A stretch of DNA of 64,000 bases from Prevotella falsenii DSM 22864 = JCM 15124 (GTDB lineage: Bacteria > Bacteroidota > Bacteroidia > Bacteroidales > Bacteroidaceae), in the NCBI RefSeq assembly GCF_000613945.1, contig NZ_BAJY01000010.1:22491-86490 (forward strand). The letters are read 5' to 3'. Below the pieces are notes generated by a model. The model saw only the letters and a list, made by a program, of their open reading frames with translations, made no database searches and was not told the DNA's origin. Shown here one piece after another: positions 10,110 through 18,934 of the stretch. Each line of letters begins with the position of its first letter. The stretch's first letter is position 1. The translations under genes and the position numbers were made by a program.

Positions 10110-10174
10110 ATTTATATTAAACGTAACAACGGCAAATATATTGCAAGATACTGCTTTTCTATTTCTTCTTTATC

Positions 10175-12034
10175 TTATGTGCTTTGTGTTGCTTCTCCGA
10201 TTTTTCGGTTAGAGTTGTCGGCAAGCACATCGTTTACGATGTTCGATATTTGTTCTTTCAGTTCGTTTATAAACTGTCCGGCATCGTATCTCTTATGTTC
10301 GATGTCGCGTAACTTCTTCTCCCAGATGCCGGTAAGTTCGGCAGAAGTAAGCAATTTCTCGTGAATGGTATCTATCAGTGCAATTCCTGTTTCGGTTGCA
10401 ATTAGGTTTTTACGCTGCCTGCGAATGTAATTGCGCTTGAAAAGCGTTTCTATAATACCCGCACGAGACGACGGACGCCCGATTCCGTTTTCCTTTAGTG
10501 CTGCTCTTAGTTCTTCGTCGTCTACCAATTTGCCCGCCGTCTCCATTGCGCGAAGCAATGAAGCTTCTGTATAGTGTTTTGGCGGAACCGTCTGTTTTTC
10601 AGTTAGAGTAGGAGAGTGTTCCCCTTTTTCCCCTTTAACGAATGTGGGAAGTATTCTCTCTGCAGCTTCATTCTTCTCACTTCCTTCCTCTATGGCTTGC
10701 TTTTCAGTATTCTGCTTGTAAACCACCCGCCAGCCTTCGTCGAGTATTTCTTTCCCCGACGCTTTAAATTCTATTTGGTCTACCTTGCCGAGAACGGTGG
10801 TTGTGGAAAACTTGCAATCGGGGTAGAACACCGAAATGAAACGCCTTGCAATAAGGTCGTACACATTTCGTTCCGCATCGCTTAATCCTTGAGGAATTAC
10901 GTTGGTAGGTATAATGGCGTGGTGGTCGGTTACTTTCGACGAATCGAATACACGTTTGCTTTTAGGAAGTGGCTTTCCTCCCAAGGGTTTCACCAAGTCT
11001 GCGTATGGCTTCCGTGCGGCAAAGGCGACTTGAAACAGCGCATTCATTATTTGCGGACACTCTTTGTAAACGTCGTCCGTAAGATGTTGCGTATCGACAC
11101 GTGGGTATGTGGTGTATTTTCGTTCGTAAAGTGTTTGAATAGTGTTGAGTGTCATCTCGGCAGAATACCCGAACTTGCGGTTGCAATCTACTTGCAAAGA
11201 AGTCAAATCGTAAAGTTGCTTGGGTTGTTCGATACCTTTTTTCTTTGTTACGGCAGTTACTTCAAAAGGTTTGTTTTCTATTAATGCGAAGGCTTCTTGC
11301 CCTTCTTCCTTCGATGTGAATTTACCTTTTGTCGCTGTAAACTGCGTTTCCCGATAGATGGTAGCCAACACCCAGTAAGGTTCCGGCTTGAAATTGTCTA
11401 TTTCTTTCTGTCGTTCTACAATCAAAGCCAACGTCGGTGTCTGTACGCGCCCTATGGAAAGCACTTGTGCGTTCTTGCCAAAACGGTTGTTTCCATACTT
11501 TAATGTATAAAGACGAGTGGCGTTCATGCCCAGCAACCAATCGCCGATGGCACGCGAAAGTCCTGCCAAATAAAGCGGCTCATAGTCTTTTTGGTCTTTC
11601 AGATTGGCAAATCCGTTGCGTATAGCCTCATCGGTCATTGACGAAATCCACAGTCGTTTGACGGGACAGGCTACTTTTGCCTTTTGCATTACCCAACGTT
11701 GAATAAGTTCGCCTTCTTGTCCGGCATCGCCACAGTTTATAATTTCTTCTGCATTTCGATACAGACGTTCGATGACTGCAAACTGTTTTTTTATCCCTTC
11801 GTCTTCTATCAGCTTTATTCCGAACCTTGCAGGAACCATCGGAAGGGCTGCCAAGCTCCAGTGTTTCCAATTCACAGCATAGTCGTTAGGCTCTTTTAGT
11901 TCGCACAGATGCCCGAAGGTCCAAGTTACCTGATAACCATTACCTTCCATATATCCGTCTTTCGAACTTGTTGCTCCAAGTATTCGGGCAATGTCGCGTG
12001 CCACACTTGGTTTTTCGGCAATGCAAACTTTCAT
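10175..12034 (-). CDS. topB: DNA topoisomerase III (type IA)
   Basis: A 619-residue type IA topoisomerase that relaxes and decatenates DNA by single-strand passage. The Toprim domain starts MKVCIAEKPSVARDIA, and the active tyrosine is Tyr310 in YTTYPRVDTQ. The acidic motif reads GDAGQEGE (102-109), where the usual second aspartate of the DxD pair is glycine. GRPSSRAGIIETL near 515 and a final coiled segment complete the family core; no C-terminal zinc finger is present. A two-box promoter lies just upstream and the gene seems to be transcribed alone. Confidence 0.94.
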   Translation of the reverse strand: MKVCIAEKPSVARDIARILGATSSKDGYMEGNGYQVTWTFGHLCELKEPNDYAVNWKHWSLAALPMVPARFGIKLIEDEGIKKQFAVIERLYRNAEEIINCGDAGQEGELIQRWVMQKAKVACPVKRLWISSMTDEAIRNGFANLKDQKDYEPLYLAGLSRAIGDWLLGMNATRLYTLKYGNNRFGKNAQVLSIGRVQTPTLALIVERQKEIDNFKPEPYWVLATIYRETQFTATKGKFTSKEEGQEAFALIENKPFEVTAVTKKKGIEQPKQLYDLTSLQVDCNRKFGYSAEMTLNTIQTLYERKYTTYPRVDTQHLTDDVYKECPQIMNALFQVAFAARKPYADLVKPLGGKPLPKSKRVFDSSKVTDHHAIIPTNVIPQGLSDAERNVYDLIARRFISVFYPDCKFSTTTVLGKVDQIEFKASGKEILDEGWRVVYKQNTEKQAIEEGSEKNEAAERILPTFVKGEKGEHSPTLTEKQTVPPKHYTEASLLRAMETAGKLVDDEELRAALKENGIGRPSSRAGIIETLFKRNYIRRQRKNLIATETGIALIDTIHEKLLTSAELTGIWEKKLRDIEHKRYDAGQFINELKEQISNIVNDVLADNSNRKIGEATQST

Positions 12035-12054
12035 ACTGCTTTCTTATTTTTCTG

Positions 12055-12086
12055 CAAAGTTACTCATAATTCTTCTTTTTCGCAAA
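12055..12086 (-). promoter_or_regulatory. Bacteroidota-type promoter of topB
   Basis: On the minus strand TTTG (12083-12086) is followed after 20 bp by TAACTTTG (12055-12062), matching the Bacteroidota sigma-A consensus TTTG-N19/20-TAnnTTTG. It lies 20 bp upstream of the topB start. Confidence 0.7.
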
Positions 12087-12120
12087 CAATGGTTCTTTTC
12101 TCTTTCCTCGAAAAGTGCGT

Positions 12121-12183
12121 TTTCTCGCCATGGCAATGCTCAAATAAATTTGGCATTGCTCATCCGGCTGAACGAAAACGTTC
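12121..12183 (+). repeat. 62-bp stem-loop repeat, copy 1
   Basis: This stretch matches the reverse complement of 60954-61014 along nearly its whole length. It contains the hairpin arms GCAATGC and GCATTGC around TCAAATAAATTTG, and ends GGCTGAACGAAAACGTT. No gene is predicted here. Confidence 0.8.
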
Positions 12184-12248
12184 GGTAGAAAGTGAACGCA
12201 GCTGATTTTCCTTTTAATATTTAAGGTCGGTTCTTCGAAAAACAGCTT

Positions 12249-12450
12249 TGATTTTGTAAAGATAATTCCCTTAAAAAGTGATAATTTCGATTTGGCGTTG
12301 CGAAACCGTAGGTTTTGCGTTGTAAAACCTACGCTTTTACCGTGCAAAACCTACGGTTTTGCAATGCCAAACAATAGGTTTTGCAACGCATTGACAGCGA
12401 ATGAGTTACACAACAGATACACTTGTGAAAAATGTTTACACTTTTATGGC
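12249..12450 (-). repeat. Dispersed intergenic 200-bp element, copy B
   Basis: Same family as 4733-4934 but on the opposite strand, with four 22-bp core units. It lies between the topB promoter and the end of rlmH. Bases 12451-12546 hold no feature I recognise apart from a repeated short phrase (TTTATATCGCAC...TTTCTAC) at about 12463 and 12531. Confidence 0.9.
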
Positions 12451-12546
12451 GTATTTTCTGTGTTTATATCGCACCGCTTTCTACTGCACAAGGGGAGGTT
12501 GGAGAGTGGAGCGACCGTGTTTTTCGTATTTATATCGCACTGCTTT

Positions 12547-13017
12547 CTACTCGTGGTGATACGGTTCGCCCTTGATAATGCTGCACGCCCGATAGAGTTG
12601 TTCCACGAAAATAAGGCGCACCATTTGGTGGGAGAAGGTCATTTTGGAAAGCGAAATCTTTTCGTCGGCACGGTCGTACACCGCTTTTGAGAAACCGTAA
12701 GGACCGCCAATGACAAACACGAGCCGCTTGGCAGTGTTCTGTTTCTTCTGCAACCACACGGCAAACTCCACCGAACGAAACTCTTTGCCGTGCTCGTCGA
12801 GCAGTACCACCGTGTCTGCCGTCTGTATTTCCTTTAATATCATTTCGCCCTCGCGGTCTTTCTGTTGCGCTTCCGAGAGTTTTTTGGTGTTCTTAAGTTC
12901 GGGCAGCGTAACAATGTTGAACGGCAGATAGTGGGCTATGCGCCCTGTATAATCGGCAATGGCACGCATAAAAACATCGTCGGTGGTTTTCCCCACCAAG
13001 ACTAAAGTTGCCTTCAT
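12547..13017 (-). CDS. rlmH: 23S rRNA (pseudouridine1915-N3)-methyltransferase
   Basis: A 156-residue SPOUT-class methyltransferase with the RlmH hallmarks: VVLLDEHGKEFRS, the SAM-binding FVIGGPYGFSKAVYDRAD, the segment LSLSKMTFSHQMVRLIFVEQLYRA, and terminal PYHHE. It modifies pseudouridine 1915 in helix 69 of 23S rRNA. The gene lies directly downstream of a DUF4491 gene whose normal stop codon would overlap the rlmH ATG (see that entry), implying translational coupling. Confidence 0.96.
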   Translation of the reverse strand: MKATLVLVGKTTDDVFMRAIADYTGRIAHYLPFNIVTLPELKNTKKLSEAQQKDREGEMILKEIQTADTVVLLDEHGKEFRSVEFAVWLQKKQNTAKRLVFVIGGPYGFSKAVYDRADEKISLSKMTFSHQMVRLIFVEQLYRACSIIKGEPYHHE

Positions 13018-13324
13018 TCCTTGCGCTTATATGCTCCTTGCGCTTGGGGTTCATCGGAAACCACCCTTTTTCCACACGTTTCACCTGTTCGAACAGCTCG
13101 CCGATGCCCCAAAGCAGCGATGCGCCTACCACGCCGAGCAGTGCTGACCAGAATATATCGGCAACAAACAATGCCCAGACACAGCAGACAATGCCGCCAA
13201 CGAGCCACAGCCACCACGCTTTCGTGCCAAAATAGTATTCCCACTTAATCACTGCGGGGTGCAGCAATCCTATAATAAGAAAGGTGCAGACAGCAAGAAC
13301 GACACCCTGAAAATATATTTCCAT
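12893..13324 (-). CDS. DUF4491 family membrane protein, apparently frameshifted at the C-terminus
   Basis: Residues 1-97 show three hydrophobic segments and the DUF4491-like sequence ending VEKGWFPMNPKRK. As given, the frame then runs 125 bp into rlmH with a non-protein-like tail. Adding one base near 13031 (GCATATAAG to GCATTATAAG on the coding strand) would give KEHYKRKE followed by a TGA that overlaps the rlmH ATG as ATGA. That arrangement is typical of coupled genes, so the intact protein is probably 103 residues (13014-13324). Function is unknown. Confidence 0.7.
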   Translation of the reverse strand: MEIYFQGVVLAVCTFLIIGLLHPAVIKWEYYFGTKAWWLWLVGGIVCCVWALFVADIFWSALLGVVGASLLWGIGELFEQVKRVEKGWFPMNPKRKEHISARNEGNFSLGGENHRRCFYACHCRLYRAHSPLSAVQHCYAART

Positions 13325-13546
13325 TATCTTTTAGTTTTATTTCTTTTTCCTAAATTGGATACAAAAATACAAAAATAATTGCGATTTTACACCATTAATC
13401 TCAATCTTTTCAGTATATTTGCAGAACTATATGCGTGCGATATACCTTCGTTCGTTCAATGGCAACAGTGCGCAGGTAGCATCAACTATATTTTCTAATC
13501 GTTTGAGGGACGTAAAAAGAGCCCTCTAAAAAATTATCAGGAAACT

Positions 13547-15292
13547 ATGCAGAACAAAGAACTTATTGCCCAATGCGAGCAGAAAGCAAAACAATGGCTC
13601 GCCCCTGCTTTCGACGAAGCAACCCGCAAGGCTGTTCAGGAGATGTTGGACAGCGAAAACAAAGACCTTCTTGTCGAGTCGTTTTACAAAGACCTTGAGT
13701 TTGGAACGGGCGGTTTGCGCGGCATTATGGGCGCAGGCTCTAACCGTATGAACGTCTACACCGTTGGCATGGCAACACAAGGGTTTGCCAATTATCTTAA
13801 AATAAACTTCAAAGACAAAGAGCAAATCTCGGTTGTTGTGTGCCACGACTGCCGCAACAACTCTCGTCTGTTCGCCGAAACCGTTGCCAACATCTTCTCG
13901 GCAAACGGCATTAAAGTTTATCTTTTCGATGATTTGCGCCCCACACCCGAATGTTCTTTCGCCATTCGGCATTTCAAAGCGCAAGGCGGCGTGAACATTA
14001 CGGCGAGCCACAACCCTCGCGAATACAACGGCTACAAGGCTTATTGGGACGACGGCGCACAGGTGCTGGCTCCGCACGATAAAGGCATCATCGACCAAGT
14101 GAACTTGGTTAAGATAGAAGATGTGAAGTTCGAGGGCAACAAAGACCTTATCGAAATCATCGGAGAAGAGGTAGACAAGGTTTATCTCGAAAAGGTAAAG
14201 ACGGTTTGTATCGACCCTGAGGTAATCAAACGGCAGCACGACCTTTGCATCGTCTACACTCCGTTGCACGGTGCGGGTCGCGTCATGATACCGCGGGCAC
14301 TGCGCGACTGGGGTTTCACAAACATTCATTGCGTAGAGGAACAAATGGTGAAAGACGGCAATTTCCCTACCGTAGACCGTCCGAACCCGGAAATAGCAGA
14401 AGCCCTCACACTCGGTTTGCGCGATGCAAAGAAGCTCGATGCCGACATTCTGATGGCTTCCGACCCCGATGCCGACCGTGTTGGCATGGCTTGCAAGGAC
14501 AGCAACGGCGAGTGGATTCTCATCAACGGCAACCAAACTTGCTTGATTTTCCTTTGGTATATCATCACCAACCGTCAGGCATTGGGCAAGATGACACCGA
14601 AAGACTACATCGTGAAGACTATCGTAACCACGGAAGTGATTGCCGAAATCGCCAAGAAACAGCACATAGAAATGCGCGACTGCTACACGGGCTTTAAGTG
14701 GATTGCACACGAAATAGCCCTTTCCGAAGGCAAATACAACTATATCGGCGGCGGTGAGGAAAGCTATGGCTTCATGGCTTCCGACTTTAACCGCGACAAA
14801 GACGCCGTCAGTGCCTGCGCGCTCTTGGCTGAAATCTGCGCTTACGCAAAGGATAAGGGCAAGACGCTCTACGATTTGCTGATGGATATATACTTGGAAT
14901 ACGGCTTCAGCGAGGAGCACACAATCAACGTAGAACGTCCCGGAAAGAGCGGCGCAGACGAAATTCAGCAGATGATGCGCAACTTCCGCGCCAACCCACC
15001 GAAAGATTTGGGCGGCAGCACCGTATGTTTGTGGAAAGATTATCAAAGTCTTGAGGCTACAGACGCTGAAGGAAACAAAACCAAACTCGTTATGCCCGAT
15101 ACCAGCAACGTGCTGCAATGGTTCTGCACCGACGGCACAAAAGTAAGCGTTCGCCCATCGGGAACCGAACCAAAGATTAAGTTCTATCTCGAAATAAAAG
15201 ACAAGATGCAGACCGCAGCCGACTTTAAGGCTTGCCGTGCACGTGCTTACGAGAAGATAGAAGCTATAAAGAAAAGCCTTGGTTTGCAATAA
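13547..15292 (+). CDS. Phosphoglucomutase/phosphomannomutase (alpha-D-phosphohexomutase)
   Basis: A 581-residue phospho-sugar mutase that interconverts hexose 1- and 6-phosphates. The phosphoserine is Ser154 in NITASHNPREYNGYK, the metal-binding loop is DPDADRVGMA near 306, the sugar-binding loop is GGGEESYGF, and the phosphate-binding loop is VRPSGTEPKIKFYLE near the end. Length and motifs fit the PgcA-like subfamily common in Bacteroidota; glucose- versus mannose-phosphate preference cannot be decided. A TATATTTG box at 13414-13421 is a candidate -7 element, and a strong terminator follows. Confidence 0.94.
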   Translation: MQNKELIAQCEQKAKQWLAPAFDEATRKAVQEMLDSENKDLLVESFYKDLEFGTGGLRGIMGAGSNRMNVYTVGMATQGFANYLKINFKDKEQISVVVCHDCRNNSRLFAETVANIFSANGIKVYLFDDLRPTPECSFAIRHFKAQGGVNITASHNPREYNGYKAYWDDGAQVLAPHDKGIIDQVNLVKIEDVKFEGNKDLIEIIGEEVDKVYLEKVKTVCIDPEVIKRQHDLCIVYTPLHGAGRVMIPRALRDWGFTNIHCVEEQMVKDGNFPTVDRPNPEIAEALTLGLRDAKKLDADILMASDPDADRVGMACKDSNGEWILINGNQTCLIFLWYIITNRQALGKMTPKDYIVKTIVTTEVIAEIAKKQHIEMRDCYTGFKWIAHEIALSEGKYNYIGGGEESYGFMASDFNRDKDAVSACALLAEICAYAKDKGKTLYDLLMDIYLEYGFSEEHTINVERPGKSGADEIQQMMRNFRANPPKDLGGSTVCLWKDYQSLEATDAEGNKTKLVMPDTSNVLQWFCTDGTKVSVRPSGTEPKIKFYLEIKDKMQTAADFKACRARAYEKIEAIKKSLGLQ

Positions 15293-15313
15293 ACAGCAAG
15301 CCGGTAATAACAG

Positions 15314-15342
15314 AAAAGCCCCGCAATTGCGGGGCTTTTTTT
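15314..15342 (+). terminator. Rho-independent terminator of the phosphohexomutase gene
   Basis: AAAAGCCCCGC pairs with GCGGGGCTTTT around AATT, followed by a run of T residues, 22 bp after the stop codon. Confidence 0.95.
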
Positions 15343-15383
15343 ATTCTTCGTGGGTTGTACAGTCTGCCTTTTGCAGATATTCC

Positions 15384-15449
15384 GTTTACCAACCACAGGT
15401 ATTTCGTTTACCAATTGTAGGTACTTTGTTTACCTTTCGCAGACGTTAG
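15384..15449 (+). repeat. 22-bp-period tandem array (3 units)
   Basis: GTTTACC recurs at 15384, 15406 and 15428, exactly 22 bp apart, with AGGTA-like centres between the first units. The period equals that in the core of the 200-bp element and in the array at 46306. It lies between the mutase terminator and the cyclophilin stop; no gene is present. Confidence 0.7.
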
Positions 15450-15541
15450 GAACGTAATAAATCACGCCCCTACACTTTGCTGCTACCGCTTCCGGTGCGC
15501 AATGACTTGCGATTGTACCGATAAAAACTGCGTGTGGACTT

Positions 15542-16222
15542 TTACTTAACTACCTTTGCCGTTACGATGCGAATATCGTTGATGGGGCGGTCGTTGTCGT
15601 CTGTGGCTGTGCGTTGTATCTTTTCAACGATGCCGAGCCCTTCGAGCACTTCGCCGAACACGGTGTACGAACCATCGAGATGGGGTGTACCGCCAAGCGT
15701 TTTATAGGTTTCGCAGAGTTCGGGAGTCAGCTTTGCCTTGCCGTCGGTGTACTTGTCGATGCGGCTTTGTGCCCATTCTAACTGTTGGTCGCTGAACTTC
15801 TGTCCCCACACGATGTAGAACTGAGTAGACGACGAGGCACGTTCGGGGTTCACGTTGTCGCCCTCGCGTGCAGCCGCCAATGCGCCACGCTTGTGGTAGA
15901 GTTTTGGAAAGCAAATCTCGGCAGGTATGCTGTAAGCCTCGGGAGTATCGCCGAGCATTTGTCCTGCCTTTGCCGTTTTCGATGCCAAGTCGCCTGCCTG
16001 CACCATAAAATCTTTGATGACACGGTGGAACAACACACCGTCGTAATCGCCTGCCTGCACGTGCTTCAGGAAATTGTCGCGATGCAAGGGCGTTTCGTTG
16101 TAGAGTGCAATGCGGATAGTGCCGCTGTCGGTAACGAGTTCCACCTCGCGGCGGGTGTCGGTCTGCGCCTGTGCCAATACGGCAATGAGGCAGAAGAGAA
16201 GAAAGACGATAGTTTTTTTCAT
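15542..16222 (-). CDS. Exported cyclophilin-type peptidyl-prolyl isomerase
   Basis: The 226-residue protein has a signal peptide (MKKTIVFLLFCLIAVLAQAQ) and a cyclophilin domain that catalyses proline cis-trans isomerisation during folding in the periplasm. Cyclophilin landmarks are LFHRVIKDFMVQAGD, the STQFYIVWG segment and VFGEVLEGLGIVEKIQ. A family-typical insertion carries a charged helix (SRIDKYTDGKAKLTPE). It begins 18 bp after the CobW-type GTPase gene, so the two are probably co-transcribed. Confidence 0.93.
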   Translation of the reverse strand: MKKTIVFLLFCLIAVLAQAQTDTRREVELVTDSGTIRIALYNETPLHRDNFLKHVQAGDYDGVLFHRVIKDFMVQAGDLASKTAKAGQMLGDTPEAYSIPAEICFPKLYHKRGALAAAREGDNVNPERASSSTQFYIVWGQKFSDQQLEWAQSRIDKYTDGKAKLTPELCETYKTLGGTPHLDGSYTVFGEVLEGLGIVEKIQRTATDDNDRPINDIRIVTAKVVK

Positions 16223-16240
16223 AACAATTGCTTTATTGGC

Positions 16241-17467
16241 TTATTTCAAACATTTATCTAATTCTGCCTTAATGGCAGCCTTGTCCATATCCTGACCGAT
16301 GAATACCAACTTCTGCATGCGGTCGCCGTAAGGTTCTTCCCAGTCTTTCTTCAAGCGTGGGTTGCGCTCAAGGAACTCACGGAGTTCAAATTCGGGCATG
16401 GTGGCGTACCATTGACCGGCATTGCGCAGCGTAACCTGCTTGCCTGCCTGCTCGAAAACGTAGCAAATATCTTTCTCGTTGTCGAAGTAGCACAGTCCTT
16501 TGCAGCGGATAATGCTCTTCGGCCACTTGCGTGCAACGAAGTCATCGAAGAAGTTTAAGTCGAATGGGCGGCGTGCGTAGTACACGAATGTGTCGATGTT
16601 GTACTCCAATGCCTCGCCGTGCTCTTCGTTTTCAAGATGGTCGTGGTGGTGATGGTGGTGATGATGGTGGCTGTGTTCCTCGTCATGATGCTCGTCGTGG
16701 TGGTGCTCATCGTGTTCGTGGTGCTCGTCGTCGCCCTCGTTTTCTATGGCAGCAATCCATGAAGCGGACGTTGCCACCTTATCGAAATCGAAGTCCTTGG
16801 TGTCGAGAATGCGGTCGAAATCTACATCGCCGTAGTTGCACTCTATTATTTCTGCCTTCGGTTGCAGTGCGCGGACAATGTTGCGCACCTTCTGCAGTTC
16901 TTCGGGCGATACGTCGTCAGCCTTGTTCAGCAGCACGAAGCTGCAAAATTCTATCTGCTGTATCAGCAGGTTTTCTATGTCGTCGTCGCCCAATTCCTTC
17001 TTCATCAGGTCGTTTCCTGCCGAAAACTCGTCGCACATACGGCGTGCGTCCACCACCGTAACGATGCTGTCCAATACCGCACGCCCGTCTTTTGCAAGGT
17101 CGGGATAGATTTGCGGATAAGCGCAGATGGTCTGTGCGATGGGTGCCGGCTCGCAAATGCCGCTGGCTTCTATTACGATATAGTCGAAACGGTGTTGCTT
17201 TACGATGTCGCTAAGCTGTTGCACCAAGTCCATTTTCAGCGTGCAGCAGATGCAACCGTTCTGCAATGCCACCAACGAATCGTCCTGTTGGTCTACCACG
17301 CCGCCTTTTTCTATCAGGTCGGCGTCGATGTTCACCTCGCCAATATCGTTTACGATGACAGCGAACTTTATACCTTTATTGTTGCTAAGAATTTTGTTCA
17401 CGAGTGTTGTCTTTCCGCTTCCGAGGTATCCTGTAAGCAGCAAGACGGGTGTATCGTTTCTCTCCAT
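16241..17467 (-). CDS. CobW/COG0523 family G3E GTPase with histidine-rich segment
   Basis: A 408-residue G3E GTPase of the CobW/ZNG metallochaperone group. The P-loop is GYLGSGKT (13-20), the metal-binding motif is GCICCTL (Cys72, Cys74, Cys75), and the guanine-specificity motif is LNKAD. Residues about 238-285 are exceptionally rich in histidine, aspartate and glutamate, including nine consecutive histidines, which suggests storage or transfer of a divalent metal such as zinc. The C-terminal CobW domain contains RPFDLNFF. A TACCTTTG box on the minus strand (17509-17516) may be its -7 element. Metal identity cannot be read from sequence. Confidence 0.9.
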   Translation of the reverse strand: MERNDTPVLLLTGYLGSGKTTLVNKILSNNKGIKFAVIVNDIGEVNIDADLIEKGGVVDQQDDSLVALQNGCICCTLKMDLVQQLSDIVKQHRFDYIVIEASGICEPAPIAQTICAYPQIYPDLAKDGRAVLDSIVTVVDARRMCDEFSAGNDLMKKELGDDDIENLLIQQIEFCSFVLLNKADDVSPEELQKVRNIVRALQPKAEIIECNYGDVDFDRILDTKDFDFDKVATSASWIAAIENEGDDEHHEHDEHHHDEHHDEEHSHHHHHHHHHDHLENEEHGEALEYNIDTFVYYARRPFDLNFFDDFVARKWPKSIIRCKGLCYFDNEKDICYVFEQAGKQVTLRNAGQWYATMPEFELREFLERNPRLKKDWEEPYGDRMQKLVFIGQDMDKAAIKAELDKCLK

Positions 17468-17628
17468 ATATTATATAATGTATGATTTATATTGATATTT
17501 TCGATGGACAAAGGTACAATAATTGTGCCATAATCGTGCTTTGCAAGCCATTTTTTTTCGCTGCAATGCGCTTGCGGAGCAGTAGAAATTTTGTGGAGGC
17601 AGAAGCAAAATTATTATTAACTTCTATG

Positions 17629-17668
17629 CTAGAGTTTCTAGAAATTCTAGGAAAACTAGATTTTCTAG
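17629..17668 (+). repeat. CTAG array, 9-bp period (5 units)
   Basis: CTAG occurs at 17629, 17638, 17647, 17656 and 17665, exactly every 9 bp, with AT-rich spacers. It is followed at once by a run of eight C residues. It sits between the cydB terminator and the start of the CobW-type gene; bases 17468-17628 hold only that gene's presumed promoter. Confidence 0.9.
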
Positions 17669-17697
17669 CCCCCCCCGCTATTCCTTCCCTGTTAAAA

Positions 17698-17737
17698 CAC
17701 AAAAAACACGATGCACCAACATTGTGGCACATCGTGC
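17698..17737 (-). terminator. Rho-independent terminator of the cyd operon
   Basis: On the minus strand CACGATG with inner CC pairs with GG and CATCGTG and is followed by six T residues (17701-17706 in plus coordinates), about 55 bp beyond the cydB stop. Confidence 0.85.
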
Positions 17738-17791
17738 GGAAGCTATTGTTTTATCGCTATTTAGGATAAAACGATGAAATGAAAAAGAATT

Positions 17792-18934
17792 TTAATATGC
17801 GTGGTCGTCGTCTTCTATCTCCTTACGGTCAATCTTCTTGCTGTCGATACTGCGCCAAGCATAGAAGATATAGGCGAGAACAAACGGTGCAATCAGGCTG
17901 GCATAGAACATTGCGGTGAGGGTGAACTCGCTCGAACAACTGTTCTTGATGGTCAGGGAGCTTTGCAAGTCGGCGGTAGAAGGGTAGTAAGCCGTGTTGT
18001 TGTAGCCTGCAATGAGGAACAACACGATAACAACCAACACCACGCCGATGCCCGTTGGCCAGATGCCCTTGATGTAATCTTTCTGCATAAGGGTGCGGAC
18101 GATGCCGAAAAGCACCAGCAGCACGCCCACCAAGAGAACGATAGCCAAGTACCACATATCGAGAAGATTGTTCAGATACTTCATCGGTTCCATCACGATG
18201 GTGCCTTCTGCGTTTACCGCATAGCCTTCGCCAAGCAGTGTTTTCAACAAGAAAGCGAGGAAGAAGACGAGGAACAGCACCGTGTTTACGAGCAACTGCG
18301 GACGAACGCGCGAACGAATGGCTTCGTCTGCCACATTATTATTAATGTAGAGTATGCCCAATACACGAGCGAGGAATACAACCGCAATGCCGAAAACTAC
18401 CACCCAAGGGTTCAACAACACGTCGAGACCACGGGAAGCGTTCGCCCAATGCGAGATGACGGGCTGCATTTCGTTCACGATGTTCGCCTTTTCTACAATG
18501 AAATTCGACCCGGTAAAGAAAGTTGCCACTGCGCCGCCAAGGAGCAGCGGACCAACGATACCGTTGATAATCAAGCAGGTCTGGAAGGTTTTAACACCGA
18601 GAAGATTGCCTGCTTTGTTCTGAAATTCATAGCTTACGGCTTGAATGATGAACGAGAAAAGAATGATGACCCATACCCAATAAGCCGAGCCGAAGCTGGT
18701 GCTGTAAAAGAGCGGGAACGATGCGAAGAATGCACCGCCGAACGTAACAAGCGTTGTAAAGGTAAATTCCCACTTGCGTCCGGTAGAGTTTACCAGCATA
18801 CGGCGTTCTACATCGGTCTTTCCTAATTGGAAAATCATGGAGTTGGCACCCTGCACAAACATCAGGAAGACGAGCAATGCGCCTAAGAGTGCAATGAGAA
18901 ACCACCAGTAATGTTGCAAAAATTCGTATGTCAT
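17792..18934 (-). CDS. cydB: Cytochrome bd oxidase subunit II
   Basis: A 380-residue integral membrane protein with about nine hydrophobic helices that partners CydA in the bd-type quinol oxidase, which reduces oxygen at low tension. Family features include the early GANSMIFQLGKTDVERRMLVNS stretch after the first helix, WEFTFTTLVTFGGAFFA, and a terminal arginine/lysine-rich cytoplasmic tail. Its ATG overlaps the end of cydA by 4 bp, indicating translational coupling. Confidence 0.95.
   Translation of the reverse strand: MTYEFLQHYWWFLIALLGALLVFLMFVQGANSMIFQLGKTDVERRMLVNSTGRKWEFTFTTLVTFGGAFFASFPLFYSTSFGSAYWVWVIILFSFIIQAVSYEFQNKAGNLLGVKTFQTCLIINGIVGPLLLGGAVATFFTGSNFIVEKANIVNEMQPVISHWANASRGLDVLLNPWVVVFGIAVVFLARVLGILYINNNVADEAIRSRVRPQLLVNTVLFLVFFLAFLLKTLLGEGYAVNAEGTIVMEPMKYLNNLLDMWYLAIVLLVGVLLVLFGIVRTLMQKDYIKGIWPTGIGVVLVVIVLFLIAGYNNTAYYPSTADLQSSLTIKNSCSSEFTLTAMFYASLIAPFVLAYIFYAWRSIDSKKIDRKEIEDDDHAY

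Noticed and set aside
13526..15289. 587-codon open frame on the minus strand opposite the phosphohexomutase
   Set aside because: It mirrors the mutase codon by codon, has a composition rich in Cys, Phe, Val and His, and no family motif; the plus-strand gene has all active-site motifs.
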